Shown: positions 1 through 11,639 of the stretch, piece after piece | Layout of the letters: every line of letters starts with the position of its first letter | How positions within the stretch are numbered: the stretch's first letter is position 1 | Source: Epiperipatus broadwayi | Taxonomy: Eukaryota > Onychophora > Udeonychophora > Euonychophora > Peripatidae | Length of the DNA: 64,000 bases | Assembly: GCA_028023455.1 (NCBI GenBank) | Contig: JAQFVV010000229.1 | Location: forward strand, 1,054,501 to 1,118,500 | Reading direction: 5' to 3' | Translations under genes and position numbers: made by a program | Notes under the pieces: model-generated | Told to the model about the DNA's origin: nothing | What the model saw: only the letters and a program-made list of their open reading frames with translations | Database searches by the model: none

Positions 1-1140
1 AGAAACGAAAATGAATTATATGCTGGCAATTTTAGAATACTATTGGCATTTATTTTAAAATATAAATACATAAATGTAAATGAAAATTATTTGCTGCTTG
101 GAATTAAAAGAAAAGGAAAAACATTTTATAGGAGGCTTAATATAGATTAGTTATATAGAGTTATAGAATGATTATTTGAAGACATTTAATATAGATGGTT
201 TAAAATATAAATATTACAGAGAAGGCAGGATTTAGGAATTATAAGCGATCAAAGTTCTTTTACCTTGATTATTTGGAAGAGTGTTTCACTAGGAATCAGT
301 CCATCGGTATTATTTCACTAGATCTAGGATAGCACTATTATTTGAGAGATAGCATTTCACTTTCACTGGAAAAATATACATAAAGTTCAGTAGTATGGGA
401 TGCAGAGCTTCGTTCATGGGAACAGCATATTAGAACAGAGGGATAAGGTGAAATTTCCTACTCATGACACATTGAGTGAGAATTAAAACTGGCATGGAAT
501 ATGTATAGCAACTTAGTTATTTAATGGTCTCCTCCTCCTGTGGATTCAAATCCAGCAGTATTTATACTTTTATTTTGAAGCTGTAACTTAGCAACTACTG
601 CTCAACCTAAGGTGGTTTAAGCACTTAAGTTTCATTTGGAATAGTTTGACCAGATACTCTTATCTAGTAAGATGTTTGAAACAATGCAAGTTTGTTATCA
701 GTTTCTCGAACGATTGTTTTAAAATATATCTTATGATTTTAAAACAAGCTAGCGTGGACAATTTTCACTAATGGGTTTATTTTATTATTACCAATTTGTA
801 ATCTTTTACTTTAATCTAAGGGGTCTTCCAGGTAATTGTTTTTCAAGAGACTTTTTAACAAGATTGCATAATTTCTGGCTACAAAATTATATATGAAAAA
901 ATAATGTTTCATATATAATACCTTATATATATAATATAACTATTAATTCATTCGCAATCTCCTACACTGAAATATATAGATATTTATTATTTACACCCAC
1001 ATACACATGATAATATTATTATTAAATAAAATATTTTTAAATTAAAATACATACGTTTACATTATTTATGTTATAATATTAACCAAAAGAAATATATATA
1101 TTAGTAGCTATGTATATACGTGCGTAAAGGCGGGTTTGAA
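1..1140. other. AT-rich stretch, no gene seen
   Basis: No coding pattern is visible on either strand. A B-box-like string (ggattcaaatcc) lies at 541-552 with no clear A box, so a decayed tRNA-derived repeat is possible but not supported. Confidence 0.5.
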
Positions 1141-1209
1141 TACAGTTAGGTGGTAGGAGATTGGATGTGGGCTGTGAAGCAGGATCTGAGCATCAGATCA
1201 TCTGCTTCA

Positions 1210-1210
<1 letters not shown>

Positions 1211-1259
<49 letters not shown>

Positions 1260-1260
1260 A
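1211..1260 (+). repeat. (AT)n(GT)n(GA)n microsatellite
   Basis: Uninterrupted AT, then GT, then GA dinucleotide runs directly upstream of the first hammerhead-bearing repeat copy. Short apparent reading frames across it are by-products of the simple repeat. Confidence 0.9.
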
Positions 1261-1269
1261 AGATGATGA

Positions 1270-1445
1270 TATGGAGTAACTGATGAGTGCTGGTTCAGCA
1301 CAAAATATGTATATTGGAGATCATTTATCTCTTTCACATTATGTGGTCATGTTCAAAGGATTTATAAGATGAAGTGGATAGATGTAGCGCGCTTGAAAGT
1401 ATGAGTTCATATCTTTTATAATTACATAAAGTTCAATATAGGCAA
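1270..1445 (+). mobile_element. HHR-bearing SINE-like repeat, diverged copy
   Basis: This segment aligns by eye with the copies at 40.5, 51.1 and 51.6 kb: the gctggtt(t/c)agca string, then atatattgg, gat(c/t)attttatc-like text, and a degenerate B-box position near 1403-1415 (gagttcatatc). It is the most diverged copy, but it keeps the best helix II of the family. The tRNA-like 3' half is too decayed for an A box to be named. Confidence 0.6.
1276..1318 (+). ncRNA. Hammerhead ribozyme-like core (one core mutation)
   Basis: CTGATGA at 1280-1286 matches the hammerhead core. Helix II is a perfect 6-bp stem, GTGCTG (1287-1292) with CAGCAC (1296-1301) around a GTT loop. The GAAA segment reads AAAA (1302-1305), so G12 is mutated and this copy is probably inactive. 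The site before TTGG (1314-1317) would be the cleavage point. Helix I is only partly paired (TAA with TTG plus a wobble). Confidence 0.6.
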
Positions 1446-1599
1446 TATACTTCTATATATAATGTATGAAAATGAGTAATCAACATTGCTCTTAGGAAAA
1501 AGTGGAGAAATCGGGATTGAAATTTCTACTGGCAGTTGCCTTTGGCAGAAGAACTCAGTTAGTTATATCATTATTTTAAAATTCAATATTCCAAAAATC

Positions 1600-1790
1600 T
1601 AAGGATCCAGGTTCAATCCCCATGATAGTACTATCACTGGTCAGGCTAGCAACAGATAATACCTCTCAAAACATTGTGCATATTTTAACCTGTGTGCTAT
1701 TATTAACAGTTGAATGTAATTGGAATATTTAAATAAATTTTTCTAAAGACATTCAATACTTAATATTAGATAATGGGATTGGCTATATTG
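1600..1790. repeat. Dispersed repeat with B-box-like start
   Basis: 1665-1778 is similar to 37371-37489 in the same orientation. Shared landmarks are ctcaaaacattgtg, acctgtgtgctatta, a run of caatta/atattaga and a tt(t)ctaaa(a/g)acatt block. A B-box-like aggttcaatcccc lies at 1608-1620 just upstream, so a tRNA-derived SINE is possible. No full A box was found. Confidence 0.5.
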
Positions 1791-3562
1791 TTTGAGAATT
1801 CATAAAAAATTTGAATAACTCAAATGCAAAAACTAAACTCGATCCAAGGGCATTACTTTTCAGAGATTGATTTTCTATCTCTGTCTAAACTATGCAGAAA
1901 ATTTTCTGCCAGAATGGATGGTTGTGACATGAGAATTGAAATGACGATAAACTGCTAAAAATCAACGACTTGAATATATATAAATATATATTTTACTTCT
2001 ATTCGAGTTGTTAATTAATTTAACTATTATCGTGATTTAGTGAAGTGGTACATTAATAGATTCTGGAACTCAAGAGACGCAGATTGTTCCCAAATTTGCC
2101 ATTTCTGGTGCTTAAACTCCTAAACAATAAAATCTTTCAATTATTTACTTATTTAATAATATAATTAACACGGTGTTTATATTAATCATATCGATTTATT
2201 AATTTTTAAATTGGAGCTGACTTTTATGTTATAGATAAATGTATTTTATTTTCAATTTAATAGAATTTTTCAATATTATGTATATAAAAAATTATTTATT
2301 ACAGAGGCAAAACTCTTCATACAGTATTCCCACCCAGACCACAAATCCCTTTGAATCTATTGCTGTCAGTGTTGTATTTATAGAAAAGAACGATCCAAAA
2401 CGTAAAATAAAGGAGACTTGGAATATCGTCAACAATGTCAATGCTATAAATAAAAAAGAATCACGTTTCCCCCTTTCTAAAAAGTAGGGCATTTAAGCTT
2501 ATTTGCATACAGTTTATATGATACTTATATTACACCTTCCGTTCACAATTTCTTTTTCCATTGCTATGATTGTAATATCGTGACAAAGATATTGAAAACA
2601 TGTTAAGTAAAATATACTAAGACTGTTTCACTCTTAAGCTTTTCTTTCTAGGTGTCTCCAAGCATTTAAACGTCAATAAAAGATTATTATGAGATACTTT
2701 CTGGGATTCATTAAATCTTTTTTTAATATACTTGAAGTTACATTATAATTCAAAATTATACATTTGTTTTTGCTTTTAATTTTTGAGAGAGGGGGAGGTC
2801 TAGCTTTCCTATTTTTAATTATTTATATAAAAATAATTATGCTTTGAGATAAAGAATGAGATTTACGAACATTTATCATAGTTTTTGGAGTAATTAACTA
2901 ATTTAAAAGAACTTATTTAAAAAAACTGAATGTGTGGAATTCTAAACAATAAAAATAAAATAATGATGTCATAAAAATAAATTATGAATTGGCTAGAAAA
3001 GCTACAGAAAAAACGAAAGGCCTAGAAATTGTAGAACTATAAGGTGACTGAAAGATAACTTATTTCACGGTAAGATTAAAATGTTGCTGCTACCAAAGTC
3101 AAATTAGAGATGTTGAAGATGTAGAAAAAATCTACAAAGGATTATATAGTAATAAATATCTTACACATATAAAAAAAATCAAGTAACCCAAATAATCACA
3201 TCTTTTTGAATTTCCATTGTTTTGAGAGAGAAATTCCATGAAGAATAAAAAAAATTCCAAAAAACAATGGCGTCATTATAATGATTTAATGCTCAGTTAC
3301 TATTGAAAAGCTATAAACTACTATGATTCAAACTCAAGTTATAAACCCAGAATATTGGCAAATATTGAAGAATACTTTTCCTAAGACAACTGTAATAATT
3401 AGACTATAGTGACTCTAAGTTATCTTTGATAAGAGTAACTATATTAACTACTTGGTGATATAATCTCTCAATAACTTGTTCCAGCAATTCTAGGAAGTAT
3501 TTTGTGCAACAAAATGAGATACTCAGATAATTAAAATAAATAAGTATTACTAAAGTCATCTA
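1791..3562. other. AT-rich stretch, no gene seen
   Basis: I see no splice-bounded exon, repeat pair or structured RNA. The 82-codon open frame at 2239-2487 has low-complexity composition and no recognisable motif. Confidence 0.5.
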
Positions 3563-3569
3563 TATTTTT

Positions 3570-3656
3570 TTAATGTGTCAAAGCATGGCCAGGAAGTGAA
3601 CCCTGGGACAACTGTTTGTAAGGCAGCTGCTAACCACTTGGCCACCAACGCTTGAT
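3570..3656 (-). mobile_element. tRNA-derived SINE copy
   Basis: On the minus strand an A-box-like tggccaagtgg and a B-box-like gggttcacttcc frame a tRNA-like body whose anticodon-loop position reads CTTACAA. It closely resembles the copies at 35.9, 37.9 and 48.5 kb. The A-rich 3' tail appears as the T run at 3563-3571. This copy is diverged in the T arm. Confidence 0.7.
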
Positions 3657-3659
3657 TTA

Positions 3660-6600
3660 CTTGCAAATAATGTTTTTAGCTGCATAAAATATGGTAGCAA
3701 GAAAGTAAAATGAAAAATATTGAAAATATTAAACAGTATTCAAAGGCTACTCAAAAATAATAGAGTAAATTAATTCCAACAAATTAAGAAGTTAACAACT
3801 ATAAATGTTTTGATAGAATTAATAATATAGGGAAACATAGTGGAGAGATTTAGGCAGAGATAATATTTTTTTAAAAAAAATAAAAACATAGTATTTAATA
3901 AATGCATTTTACTAGTTTCCAAATTAAATAGTAACAAAATTTATATATAAAAGTATTATATATAAAAAAGAATAAATGAAAATAAAAAGAAATGATGAAA
4001 GAGACCAGTTTTAAAACTCTGAAAAAGAACAACATAAATGGGGGCTCTGAGAAAGTGAAAGTTAATTTCGTTATGCTGAATAAATGATTTTCATAGGTAA
4101 AATGTATAAGCATATATTTCGGATTTATCTGTATATATACTTGTTATTGTTAATGTTAGCATTATACTTGATATTTCGATTGAATTTGATCAATTATCTA
4201 TTAGGCAGTAGATATCCTTCAAAGATGTGACTTTAGACATCGCTGGACGTTTCTTTTAGTTGATAGCTAGGGTGATTCAGTTAAAATGTCTTATATAATG
4301 TCAAGCAAATATTTACACGGACGAATTCGCAATATAAATTCATAGCTTTAAATATAATATATATATAATTGTTTATTAAAGTAATCAAAAATTTTAATAA
4401 TCTTTTAAATATTTTCTATTAACTTAAAAAAATAATCTATTTCATTGCCTAATTAAATATGGAATAACATAAAATTAATTAGCTTGATTTAAAAAGATTT
4501 ATTACTCTTTATTTTTTAATGCAGGATTAAATCTATGTTGGAACAATTATTTTAAAAATGACAGCTATAATCAACCCTATGAAAAATGAAGATAAGTGTC
4601 AGAGCAATATAATTTAATAACAGATTGAATATATATATATACGTAATGTGAATCTAAATATTGAGATGAAAGAGTACCGGAATGTAAGCAATGGCAAACT
4701 ACCACTAATGATGATAATTATTATTATTTCCTTGTTATGTTATAGATGGAAAACTTAATATCAGACATATAGATATAATGTCACATTTATTTATTTCAAA
4801 AAACATTTAAAATACAGACTTCTATTATTAAAAATATGCAATTTTTAAATTTTAAAAATTTGCATTAGGACTTAGTTAAGACCATAAATCTAATCACATT
4901 TTCTTTAGTTCTATTCTAATTATATAATTTTTAATCTGTCAATTTATAACTGTATGAATGATTATTACTAATAATTTATAAGTAAATTAACATCTGATAA
5001 CTACCATTAATTTATTAAAAGATATCTTAGGACTTGTTTTACACTTTTATGGTCTGATTTCCACAAAGGTATTTTTTTATTGACTATATTTGATTAGCTT
5101 TCCAATTTTCCAGTTATACAATTAAGCTTATATTCATTACTATCAAAAATGGCTGAAGGCAGATTGTTGACAAGGGTGACTAATTGACAAATGATTTTAG
5201 CAGCTGATACGTGTCTGGATTATTCTTAAACTTCTTACATAAAAGATCGTGAGTCTTATAACATTAGAAAGTTTTATTTATTATTAAAACTTTTGATTTA
5301 TTTTCTAAAGGGATCAATCATGTTATAATCATCAGGCGTAAGTTAAATGGTAGATTCACTTTATTTCCTTCATCTTTTATTAGATTCAGTTACTTCCTTA
5401 GTTTTTTCAAGATATTTTTGTAATTTTATTTTCAATCTAGTTTTTCTTTTAATTAGTTGTCTCAATAACAATAATCATTTACTTATTATTTTTAATACCA
5501 ATTCAATGCTGAAGACTTTGCACATTCACATTATATTACATTTTGCATGTAGAAAAAAAGAAAAGATTTGAATCAAAAGTACTGTTCAGTAATAATTAAA
5601 TCATGAACTTGTGATTATACAAACAGCCATTCCTTTTGTAGCAAGCTGTATAGATAGATGATATATCAGTTATTAGTTGTTAATATATATATATATTTAA
5701 TATTATATCATCATTGTTTCATATTTAATACCCATTTTTTATATAATTAATGATATATAACTAACTCTTGATAATGATCGTAAAATATAGTATAATTTTT
5801 ATGGTAAAGTTGTAAAAAATTGTATGACTAATATAAAATAAGAATTTTTTTTTCTTTTCTTAATTTTCTTTAATAAATAATTATTTTTCCCTTACTGTTT
5901 TTAATATTTCTTTATTTTTAACTTTGAGATTCTAACATACGTTTTTTATTTTATCCCAGATTTATATATCTAGAGCTTCAAACATTTCATTATCTTTTTT
6001 CTAATTTCCATATAAAACTATGCTCCAAATAAAACATGGACAAAACATCATTTTTGATCGAAAATTTAAAAAACCATAGTTACTATATGGTTTCTGTAAA
6101 CAATATTTAGTATTCTACTATTTAACTTTTATATCTTCAAGTTAACCGACTTTCCATGGGTTTAAAAACAATAATAAGTTCACTAAATCCCTAAGCACCT
6201 ATCAATCTTAATGCCTTCATCTATTATTATAATTACTTTAATTTTACTTGCATTCACTTCTATTTTAAATTTAACATTTCTATTTAGCATTTTTAGTAGT
6301 TTGCTGTGTTCATCATAATTATCTGCAAAAACTGTCTTATCAAGAGAAATCTAGTACAATGAAGCTTATTTCATGGTGCAAATCAATCCTTATCAAAATA
6401 ACAATCTTTAGAACTCATAAATAAATAAGGAACAAAATAAAAGATAACATCTTAATTTTGCATCTATCTTATGTCTACTTTTTTTTAATTCAATTATATT
6501 TTAATTCGTAAATCAGAACTCCAATTAGAAATTTCTTTATGCTAGGTAAAAAGACAAATACAAGTCTCTATATACTATATAATAAAATAAAAATGTGCAT

Positions 6601-6745
6601 TTTTTATTTTAAAAATTTTAAAGTAACTATTTTAAATTGCAGCACTTTAACTGTTTATTTCATTATAGAATAATATTTGTTTATGTTCATAAAAACAATG
6701 CATATAATGTATATTTTAACAATGAAGCAAAAAAAGTTCTATTGA
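3660..6745. other. AT-rich stretch, no gene seen
   Basis: Contains short AT runs (for example 4350-4366, 4628-4641, 5680-5696) and low-complexity frames only. Nothing resembling an exon or structured element was found. Confidence 0.5.
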
Positions 6746-6799
6746 CTATCCATTCAAAAAATAAATCATATCAAAACATATAATTAATATAAAAGAATT

Positions 6800-7700
6800 C
6801 AGTAATAATATGTATACTGAACCCCAACCCTTGATGGCATTGTTTTTTACACAACGCATATCAATATACCGTTTTAGCAGCCTATAACTTACAGCTGACA
6901 CTACAATAATTGTTTGAGCCATAACAGGCTGCCTGAAGGCGATGTATTCTATGATTATGTAATGAAATACTATTCCCATTGCATTGTGACAGTATTCCTC
7001 AAGTGAACACTCTTGAACTCTCGCTATGGTCTGATTTGATTGTGCTATTTTTGAAAGAGATGAAACTCTCCAAAAAATCATTGTTGGAAAGTTTTTAGAA
7101 AGTGTAGTGGAATTAGTATTTTATATTAAGAAATGTCATGTTGTCACACATGCTTCCCTATGGTTTTGACTGCATACAACTTCAAAAGGTTATTCTTTTC
7201 TGCAGAGTTTTTTTCTGATTTTGCACACAATTGCCCATTTATGCATGAATTCATGTGAGAACTATAAAATGTCATTTGCAAGTTGTCCAAATTGGTTGAA
7301 GCTGAATGAATTGCCAGCCACAGAAGTGGATGCTATTGTATTTTCACAGAAAAAAAAAATCCTGCCAGATGCAAAGGTATGCGCTTGCAGGAGAGACATG
7401 CTTTTAGTCAACTACCGGATCTTGGGAATTCCATTGCCACTCCTGCAAGCATATTTGTGTAGGTATGCATAAGGGATGTTGGTTCAATGGCTCCAAAATC
7501 CCATTACATACAGCTTTGAGGTTCCCTGTTATTTTATTTTCATGTTACTTTTGGCTGCTGTTTTTATGCCCCCCAAAATGGTGTTTTTTACTTGTTTTGG
7601 TTCATAACTTGTCCAAAGTTTCATTATTTTTGAATCCAAATAAATTATTTCATGGGAAACTGTTGTTGTTGTTGTTGTTTTTGTTGTTTACATGATTATA
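6800..7700. other. Less AT-rich, unrecognised block
   Basis: Base composition is noticeably less AT-rich than the flanks. It holds two open frames: 111 codons on the minus strand (6746-7081) and 83 codons on the plus strand (7221-7472). Neither matches a family I know. A 15-bp inverted motif around gcttgcaggag occurs at about 7382-7396 and 7441-7455. It could be an old repeat or a fossil gene; the sequence does not decide. Confidence 0.35.
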
Positions 7701-7879
7701 AAGTAGGTAGGGAATATTTGATAAGTTTCATTAACAGTTAAAGTAGGTAATATTTTATTATACCAAAAAAAAGAGAAGTATTTAAGAGTTTATTCAAAAG
7801 GCCCAATAAAATAATAATAATAAAGAACTGTGTGGTAACATAAATGTTCAAAAAGAAAATCAAAAAAGAAGTCGATAAT

Positions 7880-8700
7880 TAAAAATCAAAACAAACCTTC
7901 CCCACCATCCCACTTCCCCTGGCTTAAAAAAAATGTTCTTTAAAAATGAACTGTTTATGTATTTTTTAAAAAGGCCCAAAAATTAAGGAAAAACTTTTCG
8001 CTGTCATATAAAACTTTCTGTAGTGTAAAGATTTGAAAAAAAAGCCTCATAATAAATTTTTTAAAATGATGACAATTCAAAATCAAAACAACCTCTCCCC
8101 TCTACCTTCTAAAAAAACTAAGTGTTAGTTTATTCAAAAGGAATTGTTTAAGTCTTTCAGCAAATAAAAACATCAACAAAAAAAGAAGATAATTTAAAAG
8201 CAAACCCCCCCCTCCACCATCTAAAAACAGCAAAGTGTTTGTTAATAAAAAATAATAAAAAACTCTACGACTTTTAGATTAAGAAAGTTAACAAAAAAAA
8301 AAGTTACCGTAGTATTATGTAAAGAAATCGATAGACCGTTAGTCAATAATTTAAAAGCAAACCAATGTCCCTACAGCATCTAAAAACAAAGTGTTTCTTT
8401 AAAAAATTAGACCAAAAAAAATACCAGCTGAAAAAAAAAATCTTTGGTAGTTTACCATAATATTATGTAAAGAAACTGATGGACCATTAGTCAATAATTT
8501 AAAAGCAAACAACACCCCTACACCATCTAAAAATAAAGTGTTTGTTTATTTAAAAATAATTAAAAAAATGGGTGAAAAAAAAATCTTTGGTAATTAATCA
8601 TAATATTATGTAAACCAAACAGATGGACCGATAAAAAAAAATTAAAAATTGGTTGAAAAAAAATCGTTTATCATAATATTATGTAAACAAACAGATGGCC
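7880..8700 (+). repeat. Degenerate tandem array, about 115-195 bp units
   Basis: At least five diverged units are anchored by (a)atcaaa/aaagcaaac, a C-rich string and ccatctaaaaa, near 7884, 8079, 8193, 8353 and 8500. A second anchor, cataatattatgtaaa, recurs at about 8309, 8456, 8600 and 8674. The C-rich string stands out against the A-rich filler. Units differ in length through A-run and internal deletions. Confidence 0.7.
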
Positions 8701-10640
8701 TGAGAATCAGTATATTGAAGTGCATTGGGTGAAAAACAGTGCCATCAAATGGTAGAATTCAGTATAAATACTATTACCAAAAATTTTGTTCTTCTTTTCA
8801 GATATTTTTTTATAATTTTATTTTTATTTTTAATAAAACAAAATCATTAATAATTTTTTTAAAAATCTACTGATTATTTAATTATGTGTTCTATAGATAA
8901 AATAGCTTTTCTAGTTGTTGACCTAAAGCAATACTCTACTCACAATATTCTGCCTCCAGTCTCATAATATACCATTTTTAACAGTCATATTTTTTAATAT
9001 GTACTTTTTCTCTTTATATTGTTTAATAAAATAATTTAAAATTTCAACTAATTTAAGAATGGTATCTCACAGTATTTTCATTATTTAGAAGATAAGCTTA
9101 CATCAGAAGATCAGAGTCTGACTGATTCATGGTATTAGATATAGTCAATATACAATTTTTGTTCAACAATAATTTATTTTTATTCCTAAATAAATACAAA
9201 ACTAATAAAAAAAACAACATATGAAGCACTGAGTGCTGTATAATGTTAAATTGCCAAAAAACTTAAAATAATTAAGAACAAAAGGCAGTAAGTCCATCTA
9301 TTTTTTTTCAAAATGTCAATTTCATATATATATATTGTAATGCTAGTGAGATATGTGTTACAAAACTCACATATGTTTTCATTAGATATTGCATAATTTA
9401 AAAATATATGATCAAATTTAATAAGAAAAAAAAAATAATTAAAGAAATAATTACTTAAATAGATTTTTAAATGCAATTTTGTGAAATAAAAAACTTGTTA
9501 TATTGCTCTTTTAAGATAGAATAAAACAATTTATTAAAAGTGGGTGGGGAAAAGAATAAAAAAAAAAGATTTAAAAACTGATTCTCCTTTTTATAAATAA
9601 AAAATAAATTAAAAGAATAAATATCTAAAAATAAATCTTAATGGGAAATCTAAAATAAAAAATGGTTAATTAATTAATTAATGTAACAAAACTTTTTGAA
9701 TGCCAGCTATGCAAAGAGATAATAGATTAATCTAAAAAAAGATTAGATTTAAAAAAAATGTAAAAATCAGATTAAAAGCAATGTAAAAATCAGATTTTAA
9801 AAAATGTAAAATTAATTAAAAAATAGATTTAATGTATGATAAAAATTAAAGTTATGATAAGGAAAAGAACAATGGGAGAATAGATATAAAAGTGTAACTT
9901 ATCTATTGTTATATTTTATTCCACTCTAGAATATGTAAATTATTCCCATATTCATTACATTATTGATGCATTATGTTATTAATTGCTTAATTCATCCAAT
10001 TAGTAGAAATTCAGAAATGTAAGCACAGTATAGAACCAGTCATTACTACTGTGGTAAATCTTATTGCAGAAATCACAGAACTAGCAACATGCATTGTTAG
10101 GACATCTTTAAAAGTGTTTGACTGGGCTTCATGCCCTAAGTTCTCTACCAAGCCTGGAACCAACACCCAGAACCATAGCTTAAGTCATAAAATAGATGCT
10201 GCCACTACTTTCTCTCTCTCTCTTATATTGTCAAGCCAAAGAATAGAAGACAAATCCTGAAACCATCAATGGAAACCAAAAAGCCAACTGGTTGGAAAGT
10301 AACACTAATAAAAAAAACAAAACCTAATAAACTGTGTCATCTAATATTATGAATACCTAAGTAAATATATTTTCCATTTTTTAAATGAAATGAACTTCAA
10401 TGAAGGACTACTATAAAATTTAGCTTGAACTAAGCATTTATATTTTCTATGTAATTTTTCTATTGTTATGTTATATTAAATATGTGTGCATGAATAAATA
10501 CTAATATTTGTTTAATTATTATTTAGACTATTCTCTCTCTCTCTCTTGTCACTGCATCACCATTAATATTAAGATATAAATAATTGTATATGTTATGTTA
10601 AATGGGATGGACCTCCTTAATTAAGAGTAGAAATTATTTT
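8701..10640. other. AT-rich stretch, no gene seen
   Basis: Contains a short degenerate tandem motif at 9740-9810 (aatgtaaaaatcagatt, about three times) and several A/T homopolymers. The 69-codon frame at 10051-10260 is not recognisable. Confidence 0.5.
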
Positions 10641-10644
10641 GAGA

Positions 10645-10900
10645 TATTTCAAGTACTGGTTGGTGTGCCTGTCATCTAAGCATGTTGGCTATATAACACA
10701 TGGTTGGCTGGCACCTGAGTTTGATTCTCAAAACAAATAAAATACTTTGGATGGCAGGTTTTTGTTCTAGTAGGAGAGCTGGATCCACAATCAGGTTATG
10801 TGGTCAGGTTATGCTTCATATAGTCTGATCTGGCTATGGGTATTATTGATGGTTATGCTATCAATAGTATTCTCCCCTCTGCTTGAAGTGCCCATCGATT
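10645..10900 (+). mobile_element. Possible tRNA-derived SINE
   Basis: A B-box-like gagtttgattctc lies at 10717-10729. A tRNA-like stretch with ggttggtgtgcctgtc sits about 70 bases upstream, followed by a less AT-rich body. I see no second copy in this window and no clear target duplication, so the call is tentative. Confidence 0.35.
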
Positions 10901-11449
10901 CCCATGTTGTAGAAATGTAATTGAATAAATGCATAATGAACTTATAAATATAAAAGATATTATTAAATAAGTAATATTCTGATAATAATAAAATACTGCT
11001 GTATCAAGAATACACAGTAGCCTGTTAAAATAAATAAGTACAAGTGCTGCCAATTCACAACCAAAACTTATTTCAAAAGATATAAAAAATATTTTAAACC
11101 TAGTAATAAAATTCAGGGAATCCAATTCAATATATAAGATTGTACATCTTTAGAGTTTTAAAAAGTCAAGTTTTGGGAGTCACTTAAGTGAATCACTAGT
11201 ATCCAAATATGCTAAAATGATTAATATTTTAAAACTATTTCAAGATTAATGCATATATTTATTAAAACTAGGTGAGCAAAATTGCTAAATTTTATACAGA
11301 AGCTAAAGCCAGTATAAATGATTGTAGCCAAAGAATACAAAACTGTAATATAATAAATGATTCCAACTCTTTATTGTAATGGAACAGATGTATTATTCAT
11401 ATGATCAGATTCCTAATGATGCAACTGAATAGTGTCTAGCACCAATAAT

Positions 11450-11612
11450 TGGGTAATGGAAAGTTAGATAGATGATATGTCATGGATAATGGAAAGTTCA
11501 ATAAATAATAAGACATAGATAATGGAAAGTTAGATAAATGATATTGCATGGGTAATGGAAAGTTAGGTAAATGATATGACATGGGTAATGAAATGTCAGA
11601 TAAATGAGGAAT
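11450..11612 (+). repeat. 33-bp minisatellite, about five copies
   Basis: A unit near gggtaatggaaagttagat plus about 14 bases (aaatgatatgacat) repeats every 33 bp with few changes. The period is a multiple of three, so the minus strand stays open and encodes a repeating pattern close to YHLSNFPLPMS. There is no other evidence of translation, and the frame ends with the array. Confidence 0.8.
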
Positions 11613-11639
11613 CATACACAAATTCTAATTAAATAAAAT

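Noticed and set aside
7880-8700. CRISPR-like array
   Set aside because: Units are degenerate, spacing is irregular, spacers are not distinct and the genome is eukaryotic.
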